The notes under the pieces are model-generated. The model saw nothing but the letters and a program-made list of their open reading frames with translations, ran no database searches and was not told the DNA's origin. A DNA stretch of 64,000 nt, taken from positions 138,501 through 202,500 of the forward strand of contig JAODUP010000157.1 of assembly GCA_025642065.1 (NCBI GenBank). The letters run 5' to 3'. This document shows, piece by piece, positions 36,165 to 47,890 of this stretch (its first letter is position 1; the number at the start of each line of letters is the position of its first letter). This stretch comes from Paralvinella palmiformis. Its lineage: Eukaryota; Annelida; Polychaeta; Terebellida; Alvinellidae. The position numbers and the translations under genes were made by a program.

Positions 36165-36182
36165 CATTGTGATCATGCAAAT
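36165..36182 (+). promoter_or_regulatory. SOX-POU composite motif
   Basis: CATTGTG, a 3-bp spacer, then a perfect POU octamer ATGCAAAT. The order and orientation are those of known SOX/POU composite elements, and the 3-bp spacer matches the mouse Fgf4 enhancer arrangement. No nearby gene is known. Confidence 0.35.
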
Positions 36183-37270
36183 TCTAAAAGATCCGCAATC
36201 ATCTGATGCAATTAAACATCGTCTTCCGGCTGAAATTGAGCCCGAAGGACCAGTAAAGCGCGTCTTCTCTCCGCGCGATAAAGAGCCCCGACGGGCAACG
36301 GGGGTCTTTTAAGTGACACCGAAATGGATTTCATTAGTATTCGAGGCGAGTGTCTACTGCTAAAACTGGTCTTAACCTATGTCAGAGAACGGATAGCAGC
36401 ACTTTTGGCTATTTTCGGTGTTCCGACTTTTTCCAGCCCGTGAGGGCAAGATGCCCTTTACTTTCCATCCTCTATGATGTAGCCCATATCCGTTGATTGA
36501 TAAATATGATGCGATGCTTTGATAGTTTGTGTTGTGACTATAACGCTTAATGTAGTTGCGTCGAGGCTGACGATCATATCTGACACTATTCGGATTGAGT
36601 ATTCCACCAGATAACAGCCCACTCCTCGAACCATTTGTCAGCATTTATATCGCACTCTAGTACTGACAACCTATACTCCGCTTGCATCGTCTTCTAACAG
36701 TCGCATTATATCAATTTGTTATTTCGTTATGATAAGCAACACAAACCGATTTCTCACACTATAATATTATATATACACACACACACGAACATGCAAGCAC
36801 GTACGCATACAGACGCACATGCACACACAGGAGAATATGCCACAAAATGTAAAAATTATGAATTCATTTGTATTTATTTATTTATAATTCTGAGCCACAA
36901 AGGCGGACCAACGACTTACGTTTCCAAGACAGCGTCTCACCCATTATAACGTATTTAATCAGATCACAGCAACATTTGTTGCTGTGATGCAGGACCTACA
37001 TACTAGTCACTGGCTACACAAGAAATAACCTAATTTTATTTTCACTAAAATGATTCTAGTAATGAGGTTTTGCGAGCCGACAAACAACCTAAGGCACACC
37101 GTTGCGGAGCAGAAACTCGGCCATTCTTAAACGGGAATGACGAATTTCGTCGCCCGTTCGCCTAATATTGCTTCTGCCCGATGAGATTTGTCCAATCTCT
37201 TTAATTAGATCTCGTCCGATGCCACACGCTTTGGAGGACAGAAATACGTGCTGGTTGTTCTTCTGCCGCG

Positions 37271-37279
37271 AGGTGGCGC
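37271..37279 (+). promoter_or_regulatory. CTCF-like core AGGTGGCGC
   Basis: Context CGCGAGGTGGCGC, identical to the site at 22028-22040. Confidence 0.3.
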
Positions 37280-38373
37280 ATTAACGGATCTGTTTCGTCT
37301 AACCCTCAAAGAAAAGGAAACTATTCCTGGTCAAGCCATTCGCTTGCTGAGGGGACCTCGTAAACAAGGCGGAGAAGTTGATAGGACAAAGAACATCTTC
37401 CTAACACGAGCTGGATCCACAGGTTCCGCTATGGCCGCAACTGTGCTAGTTAGTTAACTGTGTCTGCGGGTGATGTTCCGTCGGACGGGGTATGATATTC
37501 GACCCCATCCCCCCACCCTTCCATAGCCACCAGCTATCCCGCATCTACACCCCAATGGCAACAAATTAGTGCTGTAGCTTGATGTCCTTTCAATTGTTTC
37601 CATGGCAATGTTTAACCGGTGAATAATTGTGCGAGGAAGACGGAGAGATGGGAAGACAAGAAGTCAGCTACTGATATCAAAAGGTTTAAAATGGCGACCG
37701 CGATAAACTGACGACACATATCTGTCGGTTTACGGAGGTCAAACGAAATAGAATAACACGATGATGCTGCTGATGATGGCGATGATGATGATGATGATGA
37801 TTGCTAACTGCCACCGAAGACGTTCGGATGTATCTATCTATCTTAGGTTACTGGCTTCGGCATCTCGAAGGAAAATCGTCATCAATTCGGAGTATAATTA
37901 GTTAGTGAGAGTAAGTGCCATGGATCTTCTAGACGAAGAAGAGAAAAACACACGACAACATGAGCGCATCTTAGTATCACAAAGTGGGTGTCATAGCAAG
38001 ATTCATCGGCTACAAGTTGGAAAACCCCCCCAATTATTTAGAAGATCGAGATTACTAGATGACCTACTTATTGGATGTGTACTTTTAGTAGAATTAGGTC
38101 ATACCATCATCACATTAAAGACAGGTTTTAGGTCAATATGCTCGACTATCTACATTGATCAAATTTGTTCAATACATGTTACCATCGGTAAATGTAGAGA
38201 TGTAATTGGATAAACAGATATCGAAATGCAATATAACCTACTCATCAATTGCTTTCTAGATCTACGTCCGTCTGACACGTCCAAGTACAAAATCCTTCCT
38301 ACGGCATTAATCCGGAATGTGCTAATACTGATATCATCTTAGTGGCCGACCGATGCTTATGCACATTTAGAGA

Positions 38374-38658
38374 TTGGACGTAGGCTACCATATTGAAAGC
38401 TGTCACCATCATATGACACTCCTCACGCCGGTAAGCTTACCAACGACGTCTGAGAGCGATGAGTCATATTGGCAGATAGGGGGTGTCCGAACTCATGACG
38501 GAACAGCTAATGGATACAATTCTACAATAAACACCGTTCCGGAATCTGAAAGCCGCTCTTCTCCGGATAACGTCGCGTCGTGTGTGGCGCCACCTGGACA
38601 AATTGATATCAATGGAGAGCGTTATGCCCAACCCATTGTTGATCGCATCAGGAAGTAA
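38374..38658 (+). CDS. unrecognised open frame, possible terminal exon
   Basis: A 94-codon frame ending in TAA at 38656. A possible acceptor ATTGGCAG at about 38480 would start an exon reading IGGVRTHDGTANGYNSTINT and ending INGERYAQPIVDRIRK. Codon use looks protein-like, with no low complexity. No family is recognised, no partner exon was found and no AATAAA follows closely, so chance is likely. Confidence 0.22.
   Translation: MDVGYHIESCHHHMTLLTPVSLPTTSESDESYWQIGGVRTHDGTANGYNSTINTVPESESRSSPDNVASCVAPPGQIDINGERYAQPIVDRIRK
38587..38595 (-). promoter_or_regulatory. CTCF-like core AGGTGGCGC (minus strand)
   Basis: Minus strand reads CCAGGTGGCGCCAC, the best match to the longer CTCF consensus in this window. 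It overlaps the doubtful open frame at 38374-38658. Confidence 0.35.
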
Positions 38659-38896
38659 ACAGGGATTTTAAGTAACTTAGCTCATCCAAAACTGATTAGG
38701 TTTAATTTATCAAACTGATTATTGGAAGTTTGAGGCTGGTTTGAATTCTTACCGAAAGAGATACCCAGGAGCTAGCGAGTAGGTATTAATCTTTAACTTC
38801 GGTGCCTAAAGTGCGACTATTTTTATACGTTTATACGTTGGTGCGCAGAATTTTAGATGGAATTGCATACGCTTGTATACGGGCATTTCCCCCCAC

Positions 38897-38934
<38 letters not shown>

Positions 38935-38955
38935 ATTTATCTATCTATCTATATT
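38897..38955. repeat. (CT)n/(CTAT)n microsatellite
   Basis: CT run changing to CTAT units. Confidence 0.9.
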
Positions 38956-39124
38956 CTTGGTTTCACTGTAAATGAAGGATGTTTCATCTTTTATCTCACT
39001 GCTTTACCCTTACATGTGCTCTGGTGCATTTATTTAACATTAGTAGCATTTTATCTTTGTTCTCTCCCCCAGCATTTGTATTCACATATAGAGACTGTGT
39101 GTGCATTCGTACGCGCATATGTAC

Positions 39125-39125
<1 letters not shown>

Positions 39126-39174
<49 letters not shown>

Positions 39175-39190
39175 TTGTGTGTGTGCGTGT
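39126..39190. repeat. (TA)n(GT)n microsatellite
   Basis: TA run of about 44 bp followed by a GT-rich stretch. Confidence 0.9.
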
Positions 39191-39194
39191 GTGA

Positions 39195-39660
39195 ACACGT
39201 GCACGTGCATCTTATGTATGTTTGTAACTATATTCCCTGTATTTATCTGCTTGGCAGTAAGGGGTACATCTCTCTCTATTTGTCTGGTTGGTTGCCGCCT
39301 ATATATCCTCACCTTCCATCTCACCGTCTGGATCTATATACGGACATGTTCTATCATCAATATGTAACTACTGAAGGTTGTCGGACACTGATGTGTTTTA
39401 CGTGTACACTCTGACAGGAACATCCTCTCATCAACGTCGCATGGCGATGGACTTCGGATGAAGGAAGCAATTTATCAAAGGCAGCCTTTCACCCATCAAC
39501 ATTACATTATGGTCGTTTCAACGTCACGCTATCTTCCCAGGAATAGATGCTAAGACCTGCACGCTATCTCGACTGGGTACGGAGATATTAAACGTAGATG
39601 AGATATTAGTTATCATATTTCAGAAGTAGTCCACCACCACCCTCCTCCCAGTCCACCCCT
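39195..39660. other. unassigned intergenic sequence
   Basis: No gene or known repeat recognised. Confidence 0.5.
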
Positions 39661-39666
39661 TTCATT

Positions 39667-39802
39667 GGGCTGCTCCACTCACTGACTAGTAGTGTATTTG
39701 GCCACAAACGTCTAGCACTGCGGTTCAAATCCCGTCACAGCTCGGTCTGAAGAATGTTTCATCTTTCACTCCACCGATTTTTAGCTCATTTAGCATATCG
39801 GT
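39667..39802 (+). mobile_element. SINE family A, degenerate and 3'-truncated
   Basis: TGACTAGTAGTGTATTTGGC, CGGTTCAAATCCCG, TGAAGAATGTTTCATCTTTC, and TAGCTCATTTAGCATATC. Closest to subfamily A2. Confidence 0.7.
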
Positions 39803-40196
39803 TGAAGAGGGTGTGTCCGCCAAACAGGAACGTTTCCTTCAGCTAATAACAACAGGTTACCGTGTATTAGTGCTTATAATTGCTAATTGTATTTATTTTG
39901 CTTAAAATTTCAGATTGTTAATTTAAATTATACAGAAAACAAAACGGTATTATTAAATTTCTCTTAATCAATTCTGAGTATTGAGAGCATAGGATTAATG
40001 TTCCCATAATAAACATTACAGTTGAATATGTTATATACATAACTGAGAAAGGACTTCCGATAGCGTCTTGACACGGTGACGTATATGACTACGTCACGAT
40101 TGGTATTTTCCACGCTATAAATAGATCGTCAATCATACAAATGTTTTCCGGATGGAGAGATTTGTATGAGCGTCGGATAGATACGGACAGGCAGCC

Positions 40197-40249
<53 letters not shown>

Positions 40250-40258
40250 GGCAGCCAG
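40197..40258. repeat. (AGAC)n microsatellite with symmetric flanks
   Basis: AGAC units bounded on both sides by GGCAGCCAGACA, as if the flank was duplicated with the array. Confidence 0.85.
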
Positions 40259-40480
40259 ACATGCGTGTGGGCATGTGGGCAGATAAACTGGCGGACGAGC
40301 CGATGGGTAAACACGAGGACTTGCATGCAAGCAGCCGAGCAAAAAGACGGATTGATAGGCAGATGGGCAGATACAGACGGCACAAACAGAGAGACGGATA
40401 GGAAGGTGTGCATGCACGTATAATCACGTGCATACCTAGACATACATACACTAATGTATACTTATGTAAATTCAGCCGAA

Positions 40481-40532
40481 CACGGTTCGAGATTCTCTGT
40501 GCCTATGCCTTATCATACACAGTTAAAACAGA
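40481..40532 (+). repeat. dispersed repeat, copy 1
   Basis: CACGGTTCGAGATTCTCTGT, GCCTATGCCTTATCATACAC and AGTTAAAACA match 57507-57558 with only a few differences. A simple repeat follows each copy, as with a retroposon 3' end. Confidence 0.7.
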
Positions 40533-41167
40533 GAGAGAGAGAGAGGAGGGAGAGAGAGAGAGAGAGAGAGAGTTAACTAACTGTCTATGATTAGCTCATG
40601 GGGGTTTCCCGACGATAAGTATTACACTCCTAGGATATCCTAACATCTGACAACTAGACGCCGAAGGAAGCCTCGTGTATCTAATTCACTCATCGTTATG
40701 GGCTAGATCGAGGTTAGTCAACAGGAAGTTGGTTATAGTAGATTATTGCTGATTGAGATATTGTTATAAGATTATGGTTTAGTCTCCTTGCTTCTGTACC
40801 TGTTTGTATAATTTATTTATTTATTAATTTATTTTGGTTTCAACTCTTTTCAGCGACTATCAATTTTTGGTACTTAGTCAATACTACTACTACTACTACT
40901 ACTACTACTAATAATAATAAATAATAATAATAATATTTATATTACATTGAAAACAATTGTTGCAATTGCGTATTACAGGTAACAGATAGATGGAACAAAC
41001 AGTTATTATAAGCAATTAATAGTAATTAGTACATCGCCATTTTATATAATTCTAAGCTAAAAGCAGACATATCTTTGAGATGACACTCGTTGTTTATATT
41101 GGAAATATTATAATAACACCTGTAGAGGGCAGATTGACGTGGATCTCTATCACCAACAGCCTAGATT

Positions 41168-41390
41168 TTTGGCGCTTTACCAAAATAGCTTCCAGGTTTT
41201 GTGCTTGATTCTTAAACACAATTAACAATTATTACCCTATCTTTGGCGCTTTACCAAAATAGCTTCCAGATTTTGTGTTTGATTCTTAAACACAATCCAT
41301 AATTATTACCCGATCTTTGGCGCTTTGTTAAAAGAGCTTCCAGATTTTGTGCTTGATTCTAAAACACAATCCAGAATTATTACCCGAAGG
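41168..41390. repeat. 74-bp tandem repeat, 3 units
   Basis: Units begin at GGCGCTTTACCAAAATAGC (41171, 41245, 41319; exact 74-bp step) and continue TTCCAGATTTTGTG, GATTCTTAAACACAAT, AATTATTACCCGAT. Confidence 0.93.
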
Positions 41391-42362
41391 TTACTGCTTC
41401 AAGCTTTATAATGTAGTCCAATACGGATCAGATCCATTGTTATCTTATGACTCATCTTGAGGGCACCTGGATCGGGGTAGTATTTGTACTAAAATACATG
41501 TAGTACTACCATAGTACTACAGTATTTGTACTAATCACTGATGCCACATTTCCGAGATTACAGCACATGGCTTCCAGAACATGAAATCCTTGCGTCAGAT
41601 GAAGTTTTGGAGATCGACGTAGGTGATGAAGAAGAAAAACACACACTACCACACCACCGCCCACATCAGGTAACAAAAATAGAATACACACACACACACA
41701 CACACATACACACATGCACACATGCACACACACACACGTATGTTGATGTTTGACATACTGTTTATAGCTCAACCCCTCCCCTCCGCCTGAATCTCTTCCT
41801 TTGATCTATTGAGCTCGTTAATTCTATGTAACGTTTCACCAACTTTCTTTGTCCCTTTTGTGTGTAATTTAATAACAAGCCACACCTGGATCTCTCAAAG
41901 TTAAACAATATTGTCACGTACCTCGTTATCTGCTTGTTAATCTGACATAACAAAGCCGGTTACTGTTCGTATTTAATTAACAAGGCAAAATACACAAACA
42001 CACATGCGTGCACAAAGACGACGAAACAGATAGTGGTAGATTCATAGATAGGCAGATGATACCACAGACAGATGGGAAGGCGTGGTCGGACAGCAGAGAA
42101 AATTGGCAAAGTGGGGGGGGGGCGTGTTGTGTCTTCTAAAGAAGACTTAAAGCCACAGATCGTCGTAACACCACCCCCACACCACCCTACCCCAACCCCG
42201 CCCACGGTGGCCCGTTGATGAACGCGTGGTGTCCTTGACTCTGACATTGTCCGTCGGTCATCAAACGAGTAATAAGCGGCACCTTCGTCATAAATCTGTG
42301 CCGAGATTCTCACACCATAACACGAGATGCCAAAGACTCATAAAGCGTGATTTACGAGCTTC
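41391..42362. other. intergenic with (CA)n tract
   Basis: A CA-rich microsatellite at 41684-41740. The frame at 41541-41753 runs into it and has no family match. G-run near 42113. Confidence 0.5.
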
Positions 42363-42394
42363 GTCGTGCTTCGGTCCAACGACCGAAGCACGAC
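42363..42394. repeat. perfect 14-bp inverted repeat (hairpin)
   Basis: GTCGTGCTTCGGTC (42363-42376), loop CAAC, GACCGAAGCACGAC (42381-42394). The stem is perfect. It ends 8 bp before a SINE A1 insertion. Confidence 0.85.
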
Positions 42395-42401
42395 ATGGCG
42401 T

Positions 42402-42590
42402 GCGCCTCCGTGATCTAGCGGTAGCGTGTTGGACCACATGTCACTACCACCCGTGTTCGAATCTCGGCGTGGGCATATGTGAAGGTTGTTTCGTCTTTGA
42501 TTTCGTCTCATTACCTTTGGAGGTCGCTCGGCCCATTTAGCCTACCTTGTGCACAAAAGTGACCGTAAAACACCAATCATCATCAGCAGC
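42402..42590 (+). mobile_element. SINE family A, full length (subfamily A1), best copy
   Basis: The clearest full copy. The tRNA-like head starts GCGCCTCCGTGATCTAGCGG, with A-box-like TAGCGTGTTGGACC and B box GTTCGAATCTCGGCG. The body follows (GGGCATATGTGAAGGTTG, CATTACCTTTGGAGGTCGC, CGGCCCATTTAGCCTACC) and the tail GTAAAACACCAATCATCATC. It is about 185 bp long. The head has an RNA polymerase III internal promoter layout, as expected of a tRNA-derived SINE; the nearest tRNA type is uncertain. At least 21 copies lie in this window. Confidence 0.93.
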
Positions 42591-43265
42591 ATGCTACGCC
42601 GTCACTGTATACTAGTTCGATCAGGTAAACAAATGATAGATAGATCACTGGATGGCAACTATCAGTTCGATCGGCAATAAAGAACGATGCTTTTCGTTCG
42701 GCCGCGTTTTGATCGGCACTGACACCGGAAGGTCGGAAATACGTTGTTCGCATGCGTATCACGAACGTCACAATGTCGCCTTCGATGAGTGATAACTGTT
42801 AAGTTCGGACGGCGAAAACGTGACGAAAAGCAGACAAACTGTATGTTTTTGAGCTCGATAAGCGTACACATCATTTCGAATATGCAATTACCCGTTTTGT
42901 TTTCACTTGTTAGGTTAAAATTGGCTGGCGTACACTGTATTACGCGGTTACGTGCGCAGTAGTAAACAAATGGCTGCCAAATACAAAAACAGCCCAATTT
43001 TGTGGAGTGAGGAGATTAAATGTTTTGAATGTTCAGTGAGTGAAGGTTTGAAAATTGCGAGAAAATTTAGAATCTAATAACAAATAAATGCTATTATCAT
43101 AGTAATAATTTGACACACAGACAGACGGACGGACGGACAGACAGACAGATAGATAGACAGAAAGAAAGGAATAAAGACAGAGACAGGAAAACAGGCAAAC
43201 AGACAGAGACAGAGACAGACATTTAGACACGTAGAGCAATTTGGACACCTCCCACCCTCTCTCTC

Positions 43266-43303
<38 letters not shown>

Positions 43304-43458
43304 GAGAGAGAGAGGGGGGAGCGAGAGAGAGAGAAATTCATTATATTTGGCTATTTGACCGAAATTATCATGAATAATTTATAAACGTATGGTCTAAGGC
43401 TTTATCTCTGTTAAATATGGAAGCATTAGTACATTAAATATTCAATCATCACACATAC

Positions 43459-43492
<34 letters not shown>

Positions 43493-43746
43493 TGTTTATA
43501 CAACATTATGTCGACATACCCACAATCGACTAATCGATTAATTTATGAATGTTCTTTGATGCTGCACGTAAATCTCACGTCTATCACAATCTAAAGTTGA
43601 TATAAACATGATGCATCAAAGTATATATTAGGGTTAACACCCCCCCCCCCCCATCACCCACCTTCCCACGGGATGTTAAATGCTGCTGGTAAGTACTGAT
43701 AAGATTCCTCCTGAAAAATTATAAAAATATAAATAATGGAAAACTA

Positions 43747-43777
<31 letters not shown>

Positions 43778-44260
43778 AATTGAGTAGATTTGATGCCTTT
43801 ATTGTCGAGAGTGATTTACAGGTAATATACCTGGATATCGCAGTAAAAATGAACGATTAATAGTATTTATTGGCGACAATAACCTTTGTACAGGTAATAT
43901 TTCTAACGTAGGCTGATGTATGTGTGCGTGTGTTTTGTGTGTGTGTCTGTGTATGTCTTCGTGTGTGTGTGTGTATGTGTGTCACTCTCTGGCTGATGTG
44001 GGCGGGGTGGTATGATAGAGTTTATTCTCTATCAGATGTCTGAACTTTTCAACAATCGACGAACAATTCTACTCTGACGCGACAATCAATCTGTTCTATT
44101 TTTGTATAAACTAATTCTTAATCTATCTCTAAATGCCAGTTATTATATTTAGTAATGGATTAATTTTATACTCAACGGTATATATAATGTTATATTACAA
44201 TTTGAATACCATAACTCGGGATTAAATACCAGAGAACAAATTATTACATTAGTTATCTAG
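42591..44260. other. intergenic with several microsatellites
   Basis: GACA/GGAC-type repeats near 43118-43225, (CT)n/(TA)n/(GA)n at 43258-43337, (TA)n at 43461-43490, a C-run near 43632, (GAT)n near 43752 and GT repeats near 43920-43985. No gene recognised. Confidence 0.5.
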
Positions 44261-45338
44261 ATTGCAAATTTACCCAAAAATCCACTCGTACTACGATGGT
44301 AGATATAGGATTTAGCAAGTTCTACTATTTATACAACATCGGGACCAAAATACTCTAGATTGCAAATTTACCACAAAGTCCACTTGTACTACGATGGTAG
44401 ATGTAGGATTTAGCAAGTTCTACTATTTATACAACATCGGGACCAAAATACTCTAGATTGCAAATTTACCCAAAAGTCCACTTGTACTACGATGGTAGAT
44501 GTAGGATTTAGCAAGTTCTACTGTTTATACAACATCGGGACCAAAATACTCTAGATTGCAAATTTACCACAAAGTCCACTCGTACTACGATGGTAGATAT
44601 AGGATTTAGCAAGTGCTACTGTTTATACAACATCGGGACCAAAATACTCTAGGTTGCAAATTTACCCAAAGGTCCACTTGTACTACGATGGTAGATGTAG
44701 GATTTAGCAAGTTCTACTGTTTATACAACATCGGGACCAAAATACTCTAGGTTGCAAATTTACCCAAAAGTCCACTTGTACTACGATGGTAGATATAGGA
44801 TTTAGCAAGTGCTACTGTTTATACAACATCGGGACCAAAATACTCTAGATTGCAAATTTACCACAAAGTCCACTTGTACTACGATGGTAGATATAGCATT
44901 TAGCCAGTTCTACTGTTTATACAACATCGGGACCAAAATACTCTAGATTGCAAATTTACCACAAAGTCCACTCGTACTACGATGGTAGATATAGCATTTA
45001 GCCAGTTCTACTGTTTATACAACATCGGGACCAAAATACTCTAGATTGCAAATTTTCCACAAAGTCCACTCGTACTACGATGGTAGATATAGCATTTAGC
45101 CAGTTCTACTGTTTATACAACATCGGGACCAAAATATTCTAGATTGCAAATTTACGCCAAAGTCCACTCGTACTACGATGGTAGATATAGGATTTAGCAA
45201 GTGCTACTGTTTATACAACATCGGGACCAAAATATTCTAGATTGCAAATTTACGCCAAAGTCCACTTGTACTACGATGGTACATGTAGGATTTAGCAAGT
45301 TCTACTGTTTATACAATATCGGGACCAAAATACAGGAA
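44261..45338. repeat. 98-bp satellite array, 11 units
   Basis: Units start at 44261, 44359, 44457, 44555, 44653, 44751, 44849, 44947, 45045, 45143 and 45241, always 98 bp apart with no indels. Each begins ATTGCAAATTTACC, passes CCACTTGTACTACGATGGTA and ends CATCGGGACCAAAATACTCTA. Differences are a few shared point variants: units 7-9 share GCATTTAGCCAG, units 9-10 share ATATTCTAG, and units 10-11 share TACGCCAAAG. No coding frame runs through it. Confidence 0.97.
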
Positions 45339-46104
45339 GATGCGCTAAATCGATGGATATATGGACTGGAGATTAAATAGTTTTCAAACAAAGGCACACA
45401 CATCGCCTGAACAAGGAATACATTTTAATTGATTTTCTTATAAATCGATTAAGTGTCTATTTTCGGTGTCCTTCTGTTGTTTAAAACCGGTTTTTAAATA
45501 TCGAGTTTCCGCCCAACACCCTTCCCCCACTGTTAAGTGGATCCGTTCCTTTCCAGGTCTTCCTAGCTTTTCTCGGGTTTCGTATTGAAGTCCCGTGCCT
45601 GGGAATGTGTACACTGTCTAGGGACATGGGAAAGTTACGAAAATGGAGATTATTAATCAATCACGGGAGGAAATGGATTTCTGTCGTGTATTTCTTTAAG
45701 TGATTACGTGTTGATGCCATTCATAAGACATTCATAAGGTGTTGATGACAGCTCATAAGATTGCTTCTGTCTGACGAGAGAGAGGGGGGTGCCAGATGTT
45801 GGTGCCATCAGTTATCTGTGGGTGATTGCTTGTCAGTAGTATCAGCTGCATCAGATACATTGCCTATCAAGCTCCCTGTGTCGTCCTAGCGTCCCTCTAC
45901 CCAATCGCACCAACTGCAGGAAGTGACGTACTGCGTTTGTCTCCGGATCATGATATCGTCAAATAAAATGTGTCAACTTGAAATAACGATATAAATCACA
46001 GATAAAAGGCATATTTGAATATCACCTATAGCGCTGTCAGACCTTTGTTACATCAACAGCTGTAATATCTATATAAATTATTACTATTTAGAATAAATAC
46101 ATTT

Positions 46105-46135
<31 letters not shown>

Positions 46136-46153
46136 GCGAGTGTGTGCGTGCGT

Positions 46154-46185
<32 letters not shown>

Positions 46186-46303
46186 GAGTGTGTATGTGAT
46201 GGGGAGGATACGTATGACTGTGCCTGATTTAGCGTAGATATAAAGATCAACTATTACATATGCCTAACATTACCCCTTTTAAATGGAGCAGTCATTAATT
46301 TGC
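45339..46303. other. intergenic with (TA)n/(GT)n tract
   Basis: A TA then GT compound microsatellite at 46108-46192. No gene recognised. Confidence 0.55.
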
Positions 46304-46657
46304 CGAGGCGTGATGGCGCAGTTAGTTAGAGCGTATGACTCATAACCGAAGGGTCGAGGGTTCGAGGCTCCGGAGCTGCGATGCTGTGTCATGTGGAGAT
46401 GGGCCCACTCAGCCAGAAATGAGAAACTGACTGGACGCGAAGGCTATCAGTCCGAGTAACGCTTTGTTCCTATAACGGCAGCATGTGTTGTATGCTCCCT
46501 TGGGAGTTGAGGTGTGTGCTGGATTGAAACGGGCCTCAGCCAGGGATAATAATGGTGTAAAGCACCTTCGAGTAGCTATCTAGCTGGATAGGGTGCGATA
46601 CAAATGTGGCGTATTATTATTATTATTATTATTATTACTATTATTATTATTATTATT
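46304..46657 (+). mobile_element. SINE family B, full length with (ATT)n tail
   Basis: tRNA-like head GATGGCGCAGTTAGTTAGAG, CATAACCGAAGGGTCGAGG and B box GGTTCGAGGCTCC, resembling a tRNA with a CAT anticodon position. The body has GCCAGAAATGAGAAACTGAC, CTCCCTTGGGAGTTGAGG, GTGTGCTGGATTGAAACGGG and GTAAAGCACCTTCGAG, and the tail is (ATT)n. Length is about 310 bp plus tail. Confidence 0.9.
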
Positions 46658-46659
46658 TA

Positions 46660-47320
46660 TCTACTATCGTTTGTAATGCTAATAATGTCCACCGTTAAAA
46701 TGTTATCCTCTGTATCATGTTATATTTGGATTTCGGACGACGTATAACATTACGCCACAAATCTGATCATCGTACAACGTAAACATAAACAATCGAGACA
46801 CCATCAAAGCCAGTCAACAGGTGTAAGTGTTCAACCATAAATGTAGTTGACGTCTTTCACTTGAATCGCCTTTTCCCTTGACCTTTGCTTCCCGAATCGC
46901 TGGAAGAACGACGGTCGGTCGTCAGTTAATGTGACTGGGATGGATTTCGTGTGAACGTTTAATGCTATGATCTACATGTGAAATCTGGTTAGTTTCAGTT
47001 GGCACCGTTCTTCTGAAATAAGTTTTAACTGTTACTTCCTGCCCTTAAATCGCATCTCTAGCCAACGTTCATTAACGTAAATAGAAGTGAAACGAACTGT
47101 TGATGTTGCTGTATCGAGATATTGCGTTGGTACCCCCCAACAATCAGGGGATCAATGTCAGTCATCCCAGGTGCTACACATACATGTCGAACACCAGATG
47201 CCGTTCCATAAGTCTAAGTAATCCATCAATTTACAAACAGTGCATTCCTTTCTACCTCTTCCTCGTTCCTCCAAACAAAGCGATTATCGTATAACAGCGC
47301 ACCAGTATGCTATAGTAGCG
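46660..47320. other. unassigned intergenic sequence
   Basis: No gene or known repeat recognised. Confidence 0.5.
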
Positions 47321-47324
47321 AAAG

Positions 47325-47475
47325 TGAGTTCAGATGGCCTAGCGGTTAAGCATGCGGTACTTGATGCCAACGTTCACAGGTTCGAACCCAGCGAGAGGTC
47401 GAAACCTTTCCAGAGATTAATTCCTCTGCTCACAACATCCTGGGTGGTTGACCACGTTAAATAGCGCTGGCGTCT
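47325..47475 (+). mobile_element. tRNA-like element (third SINE type or tRNA pseudogene)
   Basis: TTCAGATGGCCTAGCGGTTA has the A-box layout of class II (Leu/Ser-like) tRNAs, and CAGGTTCGAACCCAGCG is a good B box 40 bases on. It then runs into non-tRNA sequence without a matching acceptor strand, so it is not a working tRNA gene. Confidence 0.5.
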
Positions 47476-47587
47476 CCGCGGATTTATTAAAAATAAAGGG
47501 GGGGGGGGGTTAAAACCCCCCATAGGACGTAAAGCATCCTGGCAGTGACTACCCTCAGGGTATTTCGACTCCATCTTTCCGTACTGA

Positions 47588-47890
47588 TCGAGCCGTGATA
47601 GCGCAGTTAGTCAGAACGTAGGACTCGTAGCCGAACGGTCGCGGGTTCGAGGCTCCGTGAGCTGCAATGCCGTCATGTGGCGACTGGTTCACTCATCCAT
47701 AAATAAAATGAGTACCTGACAGGACGCTATGGCCGTGTGTGAGTAACGCTTAGCGCCTATAATGGCAGCATACGTTGTATGCTCCATTGGGAGTTGATAT
47801 ATATGCTGGTTGGAAACAGGTCTGAGTCAGGGATGATCATAATAATGTAAATAATATTGTAAAGCACCTTAGAGCAGCTTGGGGATATTC
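47588..47890 (+). mobile_element. SINE family B copy
   Basis: Same block order as the 46304 copy: GATAGCGCAGTTAGTCAGA, GCGGGTTCGAGGCTCC, a middle block, CATTGGGAGTTGATATAT, CAGGTCTGAGTCAGGGATGA and GTAAAGCACCTTAGAGCAG. The middle is somewhat diverged. Confidence 0.88.

Larger units (their letters stand above)
34697..38373. other. intergenic, largely unique sequence
   Basis: No recognised gene. It contains short CA tracts near 36775, a GAT run near 37785, a SOX-POU composite at 36165 and a CTCF-like core at 37271. Frames at 36112-36312 and 37248-37457 have no family. Confidence 0.5.
39803..41167. other. intergenic with simple repeats
   Basis: Contains (AGAC)n at 40197-40250, a (GA)n tract near 40530-40572, (TAC)n/(TAA)n near 40884-40935, and the first copy of a dispersed 52-bp motif at 40481. 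No gene recognised. Confidence 0.5.

Noticed and set aside
40089..40451. Cys-Leu-Ser-Val repeat frames
   Set aside because: Caused by the (AGAC)n array.
41541..41753. Protein-like plus-strand frame ending near a possible donor
   Set aside because: No family, competes with an equally open minus frame, and runs into a CA repeat; insufficient support.
42405..42475. tRNA-like head of SINE A as a functional tRNA
   Set aside because: At least 20 related copies with the same non-tRNA body; stem pairing is not preserved.
46325..46400. tRNA-like gene with a CAT anticodon position
   Set aside because: The acceptor stem does not close and the segment continues into the SINE B body shared with two other copies, so it is a SINE head.
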